NCBI RefSeq assembly: GCF_018449795.1
Contig: NZ_JAAVVE010000049.1
Span: forward strand, 1 to 32,201
From: Sphingomonas sp. dw_22
GTDB lineage: Bacteria; Pseudomonadota; Alphaproteobacteria; Sphingomonadales; Sphingomonadaceae
DNA: 32,201 nucleotides
Reading direction: 5' to 3'
The translations under genes were made by a program, and so were the position numbers. This document shows, piece by piece, positions 7,787 to 15,278 of this stretch; position 1 is the stretch's first letter, and the number at the start of each line of letters is the position of its first letter. Below the pieces are notes generated by a model, which was given only the letters and a program-made list of their open reading frames with translations, was not told the origin of the DNA and made no database searches.

Positions 7787-8415
7787 GTCCTTCGCCTCGC
7801 CAGCACCGTCACCACGCCCCAGGCGATCAACGCCTGACCGGCGAAATAGGTCGGCCAGATCAGCAGGTGCGGCAGCGGAGAGGCGGCGAGCGGCCCCAGC
7901 TCGGCGAAGATGAGCAGGTCCGAGGCGACGAACAGCACCGCCCCGAGCGCCGCGAGCGGAAACCGACTGACGAGCGCGCACCCCGCCATCGCCCCCAGCC
8001 CGAGCGCATAGACGGCGATTCCCCCCGCCGCATCGCGATCCGCCGGCAGGCGCCAGGCGAGAAAGGCCACGCCGAACGCGATCGGCACCGCCAGCCACCC
8101 GGAGCGCAGCCCGTTGCGCAGATAAAGCGCCACCGCCACCAGATGCCCTGCCAGGAACGCCAGTGCCCCGATCGTTATCCCATGCGTCTCGAGCAGTACA
8201 TCTCCCAGCGCGCCCAGCGCCAGCACCGCCGCGATCAGCCAGCCGTCCAGGGTCCGCGCCTGCGCCCCAGCCCAGAGCGCGAGCAGGCCCACGCCGGCCC
8301 CTTTCCAGGCGATGTCCGCCGCGCCTTCGACTCCGATCCAGCGATTGAGATAGAAGCTGCCGCCGACAATCAGCGCAGCCAGGAATATGCCCGATACGAC
8401 CGAACGTTGCGCCAT
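7783..8415 (-). CDS. YhhN-family membrane protein (putative lysoplasmalogenase)
   Basis: A 210-aa integral membrane protein with about eight hydrophobic segments. Family features are GALGDVLLE in the middle, GHLVAVALYL, and VASDLLIF near the C-terminus. The YhhN/TMEM86 family includes enzymes that hydrolyse the vinyl ether bond of lysoplasmalogens, but bacterial members are mostly untested, so the activity is inferred. The start chosen is MAQRSVVSG at 8415, because GGGGGAAG lies 5 nt upstream. A longer frame from 8478 has no such site. It overlaps the DUF488 gene by 4 bp and is divergent from the GbsR-like regulator. Confidence 0.85.
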   Translation of the reverse strand: MAQRSVVSGIFLAALIVGGSFYLNRWIGVEGAADIAWKGAGVGLLALWAGAQARTLDGWLIAAVLALGALGDVLLETHGITIGALAFLAGHLVAVALYLRNGLRSGWLAVPIAFGVAFLAWRLPADRDAAGGIAVYALGLGAMAGCALVSRFPLAALGAVLFVASDLLIFAELGPLAASPLPHLLIWPTYFAGQALIAWGVVTVLARRRT

Positions 8416-8477
8416 CTCACTTCCCCCATCCTTGCGGGAGCAATCAGAACCCAGCAGCACCTTTCCCGCAACCGGCA

Positions 8478-8493
8478 ATTGACTCGAGTCAAT
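8478..8493. promoter_or_regulatory. Perfect 16-bp palindrome in the YhhN/GbsR divergent promoter
   Basis: ATTGACTCGAGTCAAT reads the same on both strands and contains a TTGACT -35-like hexamer on each strand. It lies 9 bp before the operator-like element at 8502, in the 121-bp gap between two divergent genes. Confidence 0.6.
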
Positions 8494-8501
8494 GTGACTG
8501 G

Positions 8502-8522
8502 TATTTCTGAAAATACAGAAAT
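8502..8522. promoter_or_regulatory. Operator-like element, copy 1 (upstream of the GbsR-like regulator)
   Basis: TATTTCTGAAAATACAGAA at 8502-8520 carries two overlapping inverted repeats: GTATTT-N4-AAATAC (8501-8516) and ATTTCTG-N6-CAGAAAT (8503-8522). It is followed 25 bp from its start by GGAAATAT, which serves as the ribosome binding region. A second copy with 16 of 19 identical bases lies at 9119-9137, which suggests autoregulation. Confidence 0.6.
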
Positions 8523-8536
8523 TATAGGAAATATGG

Positions 8537-9085
8537 ATGCTAACCGATCACCCCGATGCCAAGGCGTTCATCCTTCACTGGGGAGAGATGGGCACGCATT
8601 GGGGCGTCAACCGTTCGGTCGCCCAGACGCATGCGCTGCTCTATCTCTCCGCCGCCCCGATCACCGCTGAGGACATCGTCGAGGGCTTGGGCCTGGCGCG
8701 ATCCAACGTATCGACTGCACTCAAGGAGCTTCAATCCTATGGCATCGTCCGCCGCGTGCATGTCGAGGGCGACCGGCGCGACCATTTCGTAGCGGAGACC
8801 GATCTGTGGGAATTGCTGCTGCGCATCTCCGCCGAACGCAAACGCCGCGAGATCGATCCCACCATCGCGCTACTGGCGGAGCTCTCCGAGCGACTGGCAC
8901 GGGACGACAGCGCACCGAAACAGCTTCGCGAGCGCATCACGCGGATGCACGAGTTCATCGGCACACTGAGCACCTGGTACGATCAGGTCCGCCAGCTTCC
9001 CAAGCCAACCCTGATCACACTGATGAAGCTGGGCGGCAGGATCGCTCGCTTCGTCGCGCCGAAGAGTACGAAGCCCGAGTCCTGA
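8537..9085 (+). CDS. GbsR/MarR-type winged-helix transcriptional regulator
   Basis: A 182-aa cytoplasmic protein. The winged-helix domain is roughly residues 22-95: WGVNRSVAQTHALLYLS, ITAEDIVEGLGLARSNVSTALKELQSYGIVRRV, then the wing VEGDRRDHFVAE. This arrangement is characteristic of GbsR-like regulators. The C-terminal helices probably dimerise. The ligand is unknown. AGGA lies about 7 nt before the ATG; an ATG 4 nt upstream is in another frame. It probably binds the paired elements at 8502 and 9119, controlling itself and the two membrane genes downstream, and perhaps the divergent YhhN/DUF488 pair. Confidence 0.88.
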   Translation: MLTDHPDAKAFILHWGEMGTHWGVNRSVAQTHALLYLSAAPITAEDIVEGLGLARSNVSTALKELQSYGIVRRVHVEGDRRDHFVAETDLWELLLRISAERKRREIDPTIALLAELSERLARDDSAPKQLRERITRMHEFIGTLSTWYDQVRQLPKPTLITLMKLGGRIARFVAPKSTKPES

Positions 9086-9118
9086 TCTCCATCCACACAA
9101 GGAATTCGCACGCCGCTC

Positions 9119-9137
9119 TATTTCGGAAATTTCAGAA
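9119..9137. promoter_or_regulatory. Operator-like element, copy 2 (upstream of the small membrane protein)
   Basis: TATTTCGGAAATTTCAGAA matches the element at 8502 in 16 of 19 positions. It contains the palindrome GAAATTTC (9126-9133). It too is followed, 24 bp from its start, by GGAAATAT and then the ATG at 9152. The copy lies between the regulator gene and the next gene, implying a separate regulated promoter there. Confidence 0.6.
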
Positions 9138-9151
9138 GAAAGGGAAATATC

Positions 9152-9532
9152 ATGATCGAGATTGTCTATGCCCTGTATCTGCTGATTACGATCGGCATCA
9201 CGATCTGGGTGGCGCGGACGCTGTCGCGCAACGGCGTGGTGTTCCTCATCCAGTGCTTCGGCCATGACGAGACGCTGGCGCGCTCGACCAATCATCTCCT
9301 CGTCGTCGGCTTCTATCTGGTCAATATCGGCTTCATCACCCTCACGTTGAGCCTCGGTGCCGAACCGACAACCATCCCCGGAGCGATCCGTTTCCTCAGT
9401 TCGAAAGTGGGGTTGGCGGTGATCGTGCTGGGCGCGATGCACTTCTTCAACATGGGCGCGATCGCCCATTTCGGACGCATCGTGGAGGGCTGGTTCGAGC
9501 AGCGCCACGTTACGCCCGTAGCGAGCGCCTGA
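9152..9532 (+). CDS. Small membrane protein of unknown function
   Basis: A 126-aa protein with about three hydrophobic helices: IVYALYLLITIGITIWVA (about 4-21), NHLLVVGFYLVNIGFITLTL (about 47-66) and SKVGLAVIVLGAMHFFNMGAI (about 84-104). Conserved-looking polar residues sit in and beside the membrane, including the HFFNMGAIAHFGR stretch. I do not recognise a named family with certainty. Its AT-rich leader carries the second operator-like element, and the ribosome binding sequence AGGGAAAT precedes the ATG. Only 2 nt separate its stop from the next gene, so the two are probably co-transcribed. Confidence 0.8.
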   Translation: MIEIVYALYLLITIGITIWVARTLSRNGVVFLIQCFGHDETLARSTNHLLVVGFYLVNIGFITLTLSLGAEPTTIPGAIRFLSSKVGLAVIVLGAMHFFNMGAIAHFGRIVEGWFEQRHVTPVASA

Positions 9533-9534
9533 GC

Positions 9535-9981
9535 ATGCGAGAGCCCCAAACCGTAAGGGCGGGCTGGAGCGGACGGGCGATCGGGATCCCGGCATTCGCC
9601 GCAGGGCTGATGTACCTGATCGCCCTCCTGTTGGCAGTCCAGATGCTGGAACCGGCAGAGAACTGGCCGCTGGATGGCGATTTCACCGAATTGTTGGCCG
9701 TCATCCCCTTCGCCGGCATGGCTATGGCGCTGGGCGCCCTGCTCGCGGTCGTGCCGGTCATGCTGGGCGTGACGGCCATGGCATGGATCGGCAAGCACAA
9801 TATCGGAGCGCGGCATCCCGCCATGTGGGCACTTGCGGGTGCGGCGGGGGCATCCGGGGTCGTCGCGCTTCTGGGCGTGTGGGAAACGCCGACGCCCCCT
9901 GCCCTCGCTCTGATCTTCACCGGGGCGGGTTGCGCAGCGCTGGCGCGGCGCTATGTCCGCTGGCCCCAGACCGAAGAGTAG
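9535..9981 (+). CDS. Hypothetical four-helix membrane protein
   Basis: A 148-aa protein with about four hydrophobic segments (about 16-36, 50-85, 97-113 and 121-135) and no enzyme motif that I can see. It starts 2 nt after the previous stop and ends 10 nt before trmFO, so it may be co-transcribed with both. Its place after a GbsR-like gene and a second small membrane protein suggests a shared envelope or osmotic-type role, but this is context only. The codon-level composition resembles the neighbours. Confidence 0.75.
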   Translation: MREPQTVRAGWSGRAIGIPAFAAGLMYLIALLLAVQMLEPAENWPLDGDFTELLAVIPFAGMAMALGALLAVVPVMLGVTAMAWIGKHNIGARHPAMWALAGAAGASGVVALLGVWETPTPPALALIFTGAGCAALARRYVRWPQTEE

Positions 9982-9991
9982 CAGAACGCCC

Positions 9992-11308
9992 ATGCCCGGC
10001 CACGACATCCATATCATCGGCGGCGGCCTCGCCGGTTCCGAGGCCGCCTGGCAGCTTGCCCAGGCGGGGTACAAGGTCCGCCTTTCCGAGATGCGCGGTT
10101 CGGGCAGCATGACGCCGGCGCACCAGAGCGACCGCCTGGCCGAGCTGGTCTGCTCGAACAGCTTCCGTTCGGACGATGCCGAGCGCAACGCCGTCGGCCT
10201 GCTCCACCAGGAGATGCGCGATCTCGGCTCGCTGATCCTGAGCCAGGGCGACCTGCACAAGGTGCCCGCAGGCTCGGCGCTGGCGGTCGATCGCGACGGC
10301 TTCGCCGACGGCGTCACCGCCGCGCTGGAAGCGCACCCCAACATCACGATCGTCCGCGAACGTGTGGACACTCTTCCTGCCGAAGGCCCGACCATCGTCG
10401 CCACCGGCCCGTTGACCGCGCCGGGCCTCGCCGAGAGCATCGGCGGCGCCACCGGCAAGGACCAGCTTGCATTCTTCGACGCGATCGCGCCGATCGTCCA
10501 TTTCGAGAGCATCGACATGGAGACCGCCTGGTTCCAGTCGCGCTGGAACAAGGGCTCGGGCAAGGATTACATCAACTGCCCGATGACGAAGGACCAGTAT
10601 CTGGCCTTCCATGCCGGGCTGATGGCGGGCGAGAAGACCGAATATCGCGAGTGGGAGAACGTCCCCTATTTCGAAGGCTGCATGCCGATCGAAGTGATGG
10701 CGGAGCGCGGGCTGGATACGCCGCGCTACGGGCCGATGAAGGGCGTGGGGCTCGATCAGCCGAGCACCGGGCGCTGGCCCTATGCGGTGGTGCAGCTCCG
10801 CCAGGACAATGCCTCGGGCACGCTGTGGAATATGGTCGGCTTCCAGACCAAGCTCAAATATGCCGCGCAGGTGGAGCTGTTCCGCACCATTCCGGGGCTG
10901 GAAAAGGCCGAATTCGCGCGGCTGGGCGGGCTGCATCGCAACACCTTCATCCGCTCGCCCGAGCTGCTGGACCCGACGCTGCGGCTCAAGTCGCGGCCGA
11001 ACATCCGCTTCGCCGGCCAGATCACCGGCTGCGAGGGCTATGTGGAAAGCGCCTCGATCGGCCTGCTTGCGGGACGTTTCGCGGCGGCCGAGCTCGGCGG
11101 CGTCACGCTTCCGCCGCCGCCGCGCGAAACCGCGCTCGGGGCGCTGCTCGCCCACATCACCGGCGAGGCGGAGATCGAGACCTATCAGCCGATGAACGTC
11201 AATTTCGGCCTGTTCCCGCCGATCGAGGGCCGCTCGAAAAAGGCCGATCGCAAGCTGCTGTACACCGGCCGCGCGCGCGAGGCGTTTCGCGACTGGATCG
11301 CCGCCTAG
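9992..11308 (+). CDS. trmFO: TrmFO, FADH2/methylene-THF-dependent tRNA (uracil-54-C5)-methyltransferase
   Basis: A 438-aa FAD enzyme that makes ribothymidine at position 54 of tRNA, using methylenetetrahydrofolate as carbon donor. Seen: the dinucleotide-binding motif IIGGGLAGSEAAW (8-20), ELVCSNSFRSD with C54, NCPMTKDQY (near C196), GCMPIEVMAERG with C230, GFQTKLKY, and GQITGCEGYVESASIGLLAGR. C54 and C230 correspond to the two functional cysteines of characterised TrmFO (C53 and C226 in the Bacillus enzyme). The start is ATG 9992, 10 nt after the previous stop. A frame from 9953 adds 13 residues unlike the family. The gene converges on the EF-hand gene with a 4-bp overlap of stop codons. Confidence 0.96.
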   Translation: MPGHDIHIIGGGLAGSEAAWQLAQAGYKVRLSEMRGSGSMTPAHQSDRLAELVCSNSFRSDDAERNAVGLLHQEMRDLGSLILSQGDLHKVPAGSALAVDRDGFADGVTAALEAHPNITIVRERVDTLPAEGPTIVATGPLTAPGLAESIGGATGKDQLAFFDAIAPIVHFESIDMETAWFQSRWNKGSGKDYINCPMTKDQYLAFHAGLMAGEKTEYREWENVPYFEGCMPIEVMAERGLDTPRYGPMKGVGLDQPSTGRWPYAVVQLRQDNASGTLWNMVGFQTKLKYAAQVELFRTIPGLEKAEFARLGGLHRNTFIRSPELLDPTLRLKSRPNIRFAGQITGCEGYVESASIGLLAGRFAAAELGGVTLPPPPRETALGALLAHITGEAEIETYQPMNVNFGLFPPIEGRSKKADRKLLYTGRAREAFRDWIAA

Positions 11309-11790
11309 CTTTCGTCATCCTCCTTCGCGGCTGCGGCCGGAGCCGCGCAGACGCAGCGCGGAGCAGCACGCTTGCCGGGCGGCGGCGCGGTGGTGGCGAA
11401 TTCGGTGCGGGTGAGCGAACCGGACTTGTCCTTGTCGGCGCCGGCGAACTTGGTTGTGGTCTTGAGCGCCCATTCCTCGAAGGCGAGCTTGCCATCGCCA
11501 TTGACGTCGAGCTTGGCGAAGGCCTTGCGGCGGCTGGCGAGATATTCCTCGCGCGTGACCGCATCGTCGCGATCCTTGTCGTAGCGATCGAAACGCTTCT
11601 GCTCGCGGCTGCGCGCGGTGGCGCTGGGCGCGGCATCCGGAAGCTGCGCCCCGGCACCCACCATGGCCTCTGCCCGCGCGGCCGGTGCCGAGGGCAGCCT
11701 GACGCCGGGCGAAGCCGATCCGCGAAACAGGAACATCCCGGCGAGCCCCAGCAGCAATGCCGCACCCGCTCCGACGAAATAGCGCCACAT
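11305..11790 (-). CDS. Membrane-anchored EF-hand protein
   Basis: A 161-aa protein with one N-terminal hydrophobic helix (about 5-22), which could be a signal-anchor, followed by a low-complexity Ala/Pro linker. Three 12-residue EF-hand loops follow: D71-E82 (DKDRDDAVTREE), D95-E106 (DVNGDGKLAFEE) and D119-E130 (DKDKSGSLTRTE). Loops two and three keep canonical Ca2+ ligands; the first has D rather than G at position 6. The C-terminus is Pro/Ala-rich with two cysteines. It probably binds calcium on the periplasmic side. Targets are unknown. It is transcribed alone, convergent with trmFO. Confidence 0.85.
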   Translation of the reverse strand: MWRYFVGAGAALLLGLAGMFLFRGSASPGVRLPSAPAARAEAMVGAGAQLPDAAPSATARSREQKRFDRYDKDRDDAVTREEYLASRRKAFAKLDVNGDGKLAFEEWALKTTTKFAGADKDKSGSLTRTEFATTAPPPGKRAAPRCVCAAPAAAAKEDDES

Positions 11791-11857
11791 CGAACCGCCC
11801 CCGATCGCTGAGTCCCCTCGGGAATGAGGCTAGCGCCCTTGTGCGGGCTGGCAACCG

Positions 11858-12526
11858 TTATCGACCGGTGATCCGGTGCCACAGCAGGCGACCGACGCGG
11901 CGGGGCGCGCCGATCGGCGCGGGTGCGCCATGGGGAAGCGCCAGGTCCAGCCTCGCCCGGTGCGCGAGCGCTCCCAGGGCACGGCCGTTGCGGCTCCAGC
12001 GCCGCTCTGCCGCCACCGCAAGCAACGGCGCGGCCAGCGCGCGTGCCGCCGCGGATTCCTCCATCGTGCCGAGATTGCGGGCAAGGTCGGCAAGCGCCCA
12101 GCCCTGCCCCGCCTGTGCCAGCGGATCGCGGGGATCGGCGCCCAGCGCCCGGCCGGCGGCCTCGAACAGGCGTCCCCTGCCTTCGCCGTAGCGCGTCAGG
12201 GCATCCGCCTCCAGCGCGTCCTCCTCGATCAGCACTTCCCAGCCATGCACGACGGGCACCAGCGACGCGCCCGGGATGCCGAGGGGAATCACCTCCGCCG
12301 CCAGCCCTTGGAGCACCGGCTCGGCGGGCGGCGGCTGCGTGTCGAGCCGCGCCAGCGCCTCGCGCCACCAGGCCAGGCGGAGCTGCCCGACGGCGGGCTG
12401 GCTGGTCGAACGCAGCAACTGCGCAAGGGCATCGTCGAGCGCGAGCAGCGCGGCGAGCGCGGCCCGCCCCCGCATCGGCGCATAGGCGCGGATAAGCATC
12501 CGCTCCGGATCGTCTCCGTCAACCAT
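11858..12526 (-). CDS. Squalene/phytoene synthase-like protein, NDUFAF6-type short form
   Basis: A 222-aa protein. The stretch LLALDDALAQLLRSTSQPAVGQLRLAWWREALARL matches the QxRLxWWRxAL pattern of the short COG1562 relatives that include mitochondrial NDUFAF6. The Asp-rich DxxxD catalytic motifs of true squalene and phytoene synthases are not evident, and the protein is shorter than those enzymes. A real prenyl-synthase activity is therefore doubtful; a role in complex I assembly is possible by homology. The start chosen is ATG 12526, with GGAGG about 9 nt upstream. A longer frame from 12547 would need TTG. Divergent from tadG. Confidence 0.75.
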   Translation of the reverse strand: MVDGDDPERMLIRAYAPMRGRAALAALLALDDALAQLLRSTSQPAVGQLRLAWWREALARLDTQPPPAEPVLQGLAAEVIPLGIPGASLVPVVHGWEVLIEEDALEADALTRYGEGRGRLFEAAGRALGADPRDPLAQAGQGWALADLARNLGTMEESAAARALAAPLLAVAAERRWSRNGRALGALAHRARLDLALPHGAPAPIGAPRRVGRLLWHRITGR

Positions 12527-12607
12527 CACAGCCCGCCTCCGTAGCAACCCGCGAACCGGCCGTTAACCACGCCCCTTCAGCACGGATTAGCGAGACCTGG
12601 GCGATAG

Positions 12608-12627
12608 GGTTCCCCTGATCGGGGACC
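12608..12627 (+). promoter_or_regulatory. Small hairpin in the TadG leader
   Basis: GGTTCCC (12608-12614) can pair with GGGGACC (12621-12627), including one G-T pair, across a 6-nt loop. It ends 12 nt before the ATG at 12640 and next to the likely ribosome binding GGGG. An effect on translation is possible but speculative. Confidence 0.25.
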
Positions 12628-12639
12628 GGGGCCTGAGAT

Positions 12640-14667
12640 ATGAACGAACGCAAGCATGGCTGGAATGGCGCGCGAGGTTTCCTCGGCGCACTCGCGCGCG
12701 ATGTGCGGGCGAACACGCTCGTCATCATGACGATAGCGCTCATTCCCCTTGCTGGCATGATCGGCGGCGGGATCGACATCAGCCGCATGTACATCGTCAA
12801 GACGCGCCTGCAACATGCGTGCGACGCCGGGGCGCTCGCCGGCCGCAAGGCGATGGGCGGCGGCATCTGGGCGCAGAAGGTCAACGGCATCGATAATTAT
12901 CCGCGGGTCTCCGCCGAGAAGTTCTTCGACGCGAACTACAACAACCAGGCCTATGGCGCGTTGAACGTGACGCGCAGCTTCAGCGAGAATGCCGGCAAGG
13001 TTACCGGCGCTGCCCAGGCGGCCCTGCCGATGACGCTGATGAAGGTGTTCGGCCACACCACCGAAACGCTGAACGTCGCCTGCGACGCCGAGATGCGCCT
13101 GCCCAATACCGACGTGATGTTCGTGCTCGACGTTACCGGTTCGATGAACGACAAGGCGATCAATTCCGATCCCCAGACCAAGATCCAGGCGCTGCGTTCC
13201 TCGGTGAAGTGCTTCTACGAGATCGTCGCGCGGCTGGATACCAACGAGAATTGCGCGGGTGGCGCGCCGAGCGGCGGCGTCGGCCCCGAGGTCCAGGTCC
13301 GCTTCGGCTTCGTGCCCTATGACATGAACGTGAACGTCGGCAAATTGCTGCCGAGCAATTGGTTCGCCGACAAATGGACCTATCAGTCGCGTCAGGTCGC
13401 GACGGTATGGGGCCTGGCCGACAGCCATTCGGATAGTTGGGCGAACTGGTCGAACTGGTCCCAGACCAAGCGGGCGACGACCAGCACCCAGGCCGACTGC
13501 CAGAACAACTATGGCGCCGATTTCGACGGCAGCCGGGGAGATCTCGGCGGCGGCAAGAACGAGAGCAATGGCGGCATCCAGGGCGGCGGCAACTGGCAGG
13601 CCGATCAGCCATGGCGCGATACCGATCGCAATTTCCAGAGCTGGCAGTCGGGCACCGACGGTTGCAGATATCAGGAGCGGACGCGGGATTACACGCGCAC
13701 CTTCAGCTATCACAAGGTCGCGGCCGGCACCGCAAACGCGGTCGCCTTCAATGCCTGGCACTATGGCCCGATCGAACGCGACATCACGCAGCTCAAGAGC
13801 GGCAACGAGTGGAATCCCCTGTATCGATACTCCGCCGACATCGCGAACGGCTACGGGACCGGAACCTATACCTGGGACGGCTGCGTCGAGGAGCGGCATA
13901 CCGTTCGCGAGACGAACTACAGCCCCATCCCCTCCGGCGCCAACGACCTGGATATCGACAGCACGCCCAATAGCTCGGATGCCAATACGCAATGGGGTCC
14001 GGCGCTGGACGACGTCATTATCGGCCGTCGCCAGAATTACAATAACAACTCGTCATACAGCACGAACGATATCACCACCTTCACCAATTTCTCGACCAAC
14101 AGGTCATATGACTGCCCGACCACGGCCAAGAAGCTTCAGGCGTGGAACGATCCCTCGACCTTCGATACCTATGTCGATGGCATGTGGGGCGGCGGCAATA
14201 CCTATCATGACATCGGGCTGGTATGGGGCGCGCGCCTGCTCTCCCCGACCGGCATCTTCCGCAGCGAGAATGAGTTCACGCCCAAGGGCGGCGAGATCCA
14301 GCGCCACCTGATCTTCATGACCGACGGCGACGCCTGCACGTCCGAATATAATTACCAGGCCTATGGCATCGCGTGGTGGGATCGCCGGCAGACCGATCCG
14401 AACCAGGCGCCCACCAGCGGCTGCACGACGACGGGCACGCTGACGCAGCAGGTCAATGCGCGCACCCAGGCGCTGTGCTCTGCGGTCAAGAACAAGAACA
14501 TCACCCTGTGGGTGATCTGGTTCGGCGCCAAGAACAACACGATCGAGGACATGCTGAAGACCTGCGCGACGACGGATCGCTATTTCGCCGCGCGCAACCA
14601 GGCCGATCTGCAGAAGACATTCCAATCGATCGCGAGCGAAATCTCGCAGTTGAGGCTCACCAAGTGA
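12640..14667 (+). CDS. TadG-like pilus-assembly protein with split VWA domain
   Basis: A 675-aa protein. Residues about 20-50 hold the Tad N-terminal hydrophobic helix (ANTLVIMTIALIPLAGMIGGGIDISR), followed by QHACDAGALAGRKA, typical of TadG-like proteins. A von Willebrand A metal site, DVTGSMND, begins at D164, and the third VWA motif, MTDGD, has D562. About 400 residues separate them, far more than in a plain VWA domain. The insert is rich in Asn, Ser, Thr, Tyr, Trp and Gly and is probably surface-exposed. It is the first gene of a TadG-TadE-TadE operon and overlaps the next gene by 4 bp. Likely a cell-surface or pilus-associated adhesin. No tadA/B/C genes are in the window. Confidence 0.88.
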   Translation: MNERKHGWNGARGFLGALARDVRANTLVIMTIALIPLAGMIGGGIDISRMYIVKTRLQHACDAGALAGRKAMGGGIWAQKVNGIDNYPRVSAEKFFDANYNNQAYGALNVTRSFSENAGKVTGAAQAALPMTLMKVFGHTTETLNVACDAEMRLPNTDVMFVLDVTGSMNDKAINSDPQTKIQALRSSVKCFYEIVARLDTNENCAGGAPSGGVGPEVQVRFGFVPYDMNVNVGKLLPSNWFADKWTYQSRQVATVWGLADSHSDSWANWSNWSQTKRATTSTQADCQNNYGADFDGSRGDLGGGKNESNGGIQGGGNWQADQPWRDTDRNFQSWQSGTDGCRYQERTRDYTRTFSYHKVAAGTANAVAFNAWHYGPIERDITQLKSGNEWNPLYRYSADIANGYGTGTYTWDGCVEERHTVRETNYSPIPSGANDLDIDSTPNSSDANTQWGPALDDVIIGRRQNYNNNSSYSTNDITTFTNFSTNRSYDCPTTAKKLQAWNDPSTFDTYVDGMWGGGNTYHDIGLVWGARLLSPTGIFRSENEFTPKGGEIQRHLIFMTDGDACTSEYNYQAYGIAWWDRRQTDPNQAPTSGCTTTGTLTQQVNARTQALCSAVKNKNITLWVIWFGAKNNTIEDMLKTCATTDRYFAARNQADLQKTFQSIASEISQLRLTK

Positions 14668-15278
14668 CCCGGTCTGCCTTCTGGCGCCGGCTGGCGCGCG
14701 AGGAACGCGGCTCGGCCGTGGTCGAGTTCGCCATCGCTGCGCCGGTGATGGGGCTGCTGCTGCTGGGCGCGTTCGATATCGGCCATACGCTCTACATGCG
14801 CAGCGTCCTTCAGGGCGTGGTGCAGAAGACCGCGCGCGATTCCACCCTGCAGGACGGCGGCACGGCTGAGCAGCAGCAAACCCTCGACGCCCGCGTGACG
14901 GCGCAGGCCAAGGCGCTCGCCAACAATGGCGACATCAAGATCACCCGGCGCTTCTATCGCACCTTCACCGATGCCGCGGCGGCCAGGGCCGAGGCCTGGA
15001 CCGATACCAACGACAATGGACGCTGCGACGAAGGCGAGCCCTATGAGGATGCCAATCTGAACGGCGTCTGGGATGCGGACGGCGGCGACCAGGGCCAGGG
15101 CGGCGCGAAGGACGCGGTGCTCTACACCGTCACCATCAAATATCCGCGCATGTTCCCGATCTACAATCTGATCGGCGGAGAGACCACGACCACGGTTTCG
15201 GCGGAAACCGTCCTCAAGAACCAGCCTTTCGGCGATCAGGGGAGCTACGGCGCGCCCGTAGTGCGGAATTGTCCATGA
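14664..15278 (+). CDS. TadE-family pseudopilin with tandem Ca2+-binding-like motifs
   Basis: A 204-aa protein starting at GTG 14664, inside the GTGA overlap with tadG. EERGSAVVEFAIAAPVMGLLLLGAFDIG is the TadE signature: a short basic N-terminus, a conserved Glu and a hydrophobic helix. From D114 there is a tandem motif, D-x-N-x-NG-x-x-D at 114-122 and again at 129-137, resembling calcium-binding loops of EF-hand/dockerin or thrombospondin-3 type. The protein is probably cleaved and assembled as a minor pilin. It overlaps the next TadE gene by 4 bp (ATGA). Confidence 0.88.
   Translation: MTRSAFWRRLAREERGSAVVEFAIAAPVMGLLLLGAFDIGHTLYMRSVLQGVVQKTARDSTLQDGGTAEQQQTLDARVTAQAKALANNGDIKITRRFYRTFTDAAAARAEAWTDTNDNGRCDEGEPYEDANLNGVWDADGGDQGQGGAKDAVLYTVTIKYPRMFPIYNLIGGETTTTVSAETVLKNQPFGDQGSYGAPVVRNCP

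Noticed and set aside
11199..12368. 389-codon minus-strand frame over the EF-hand and phytoene-synthase-like genes
   Set aside because: Runs across the intergenic region and out of frame with both genes; Arg/Pro-rich.
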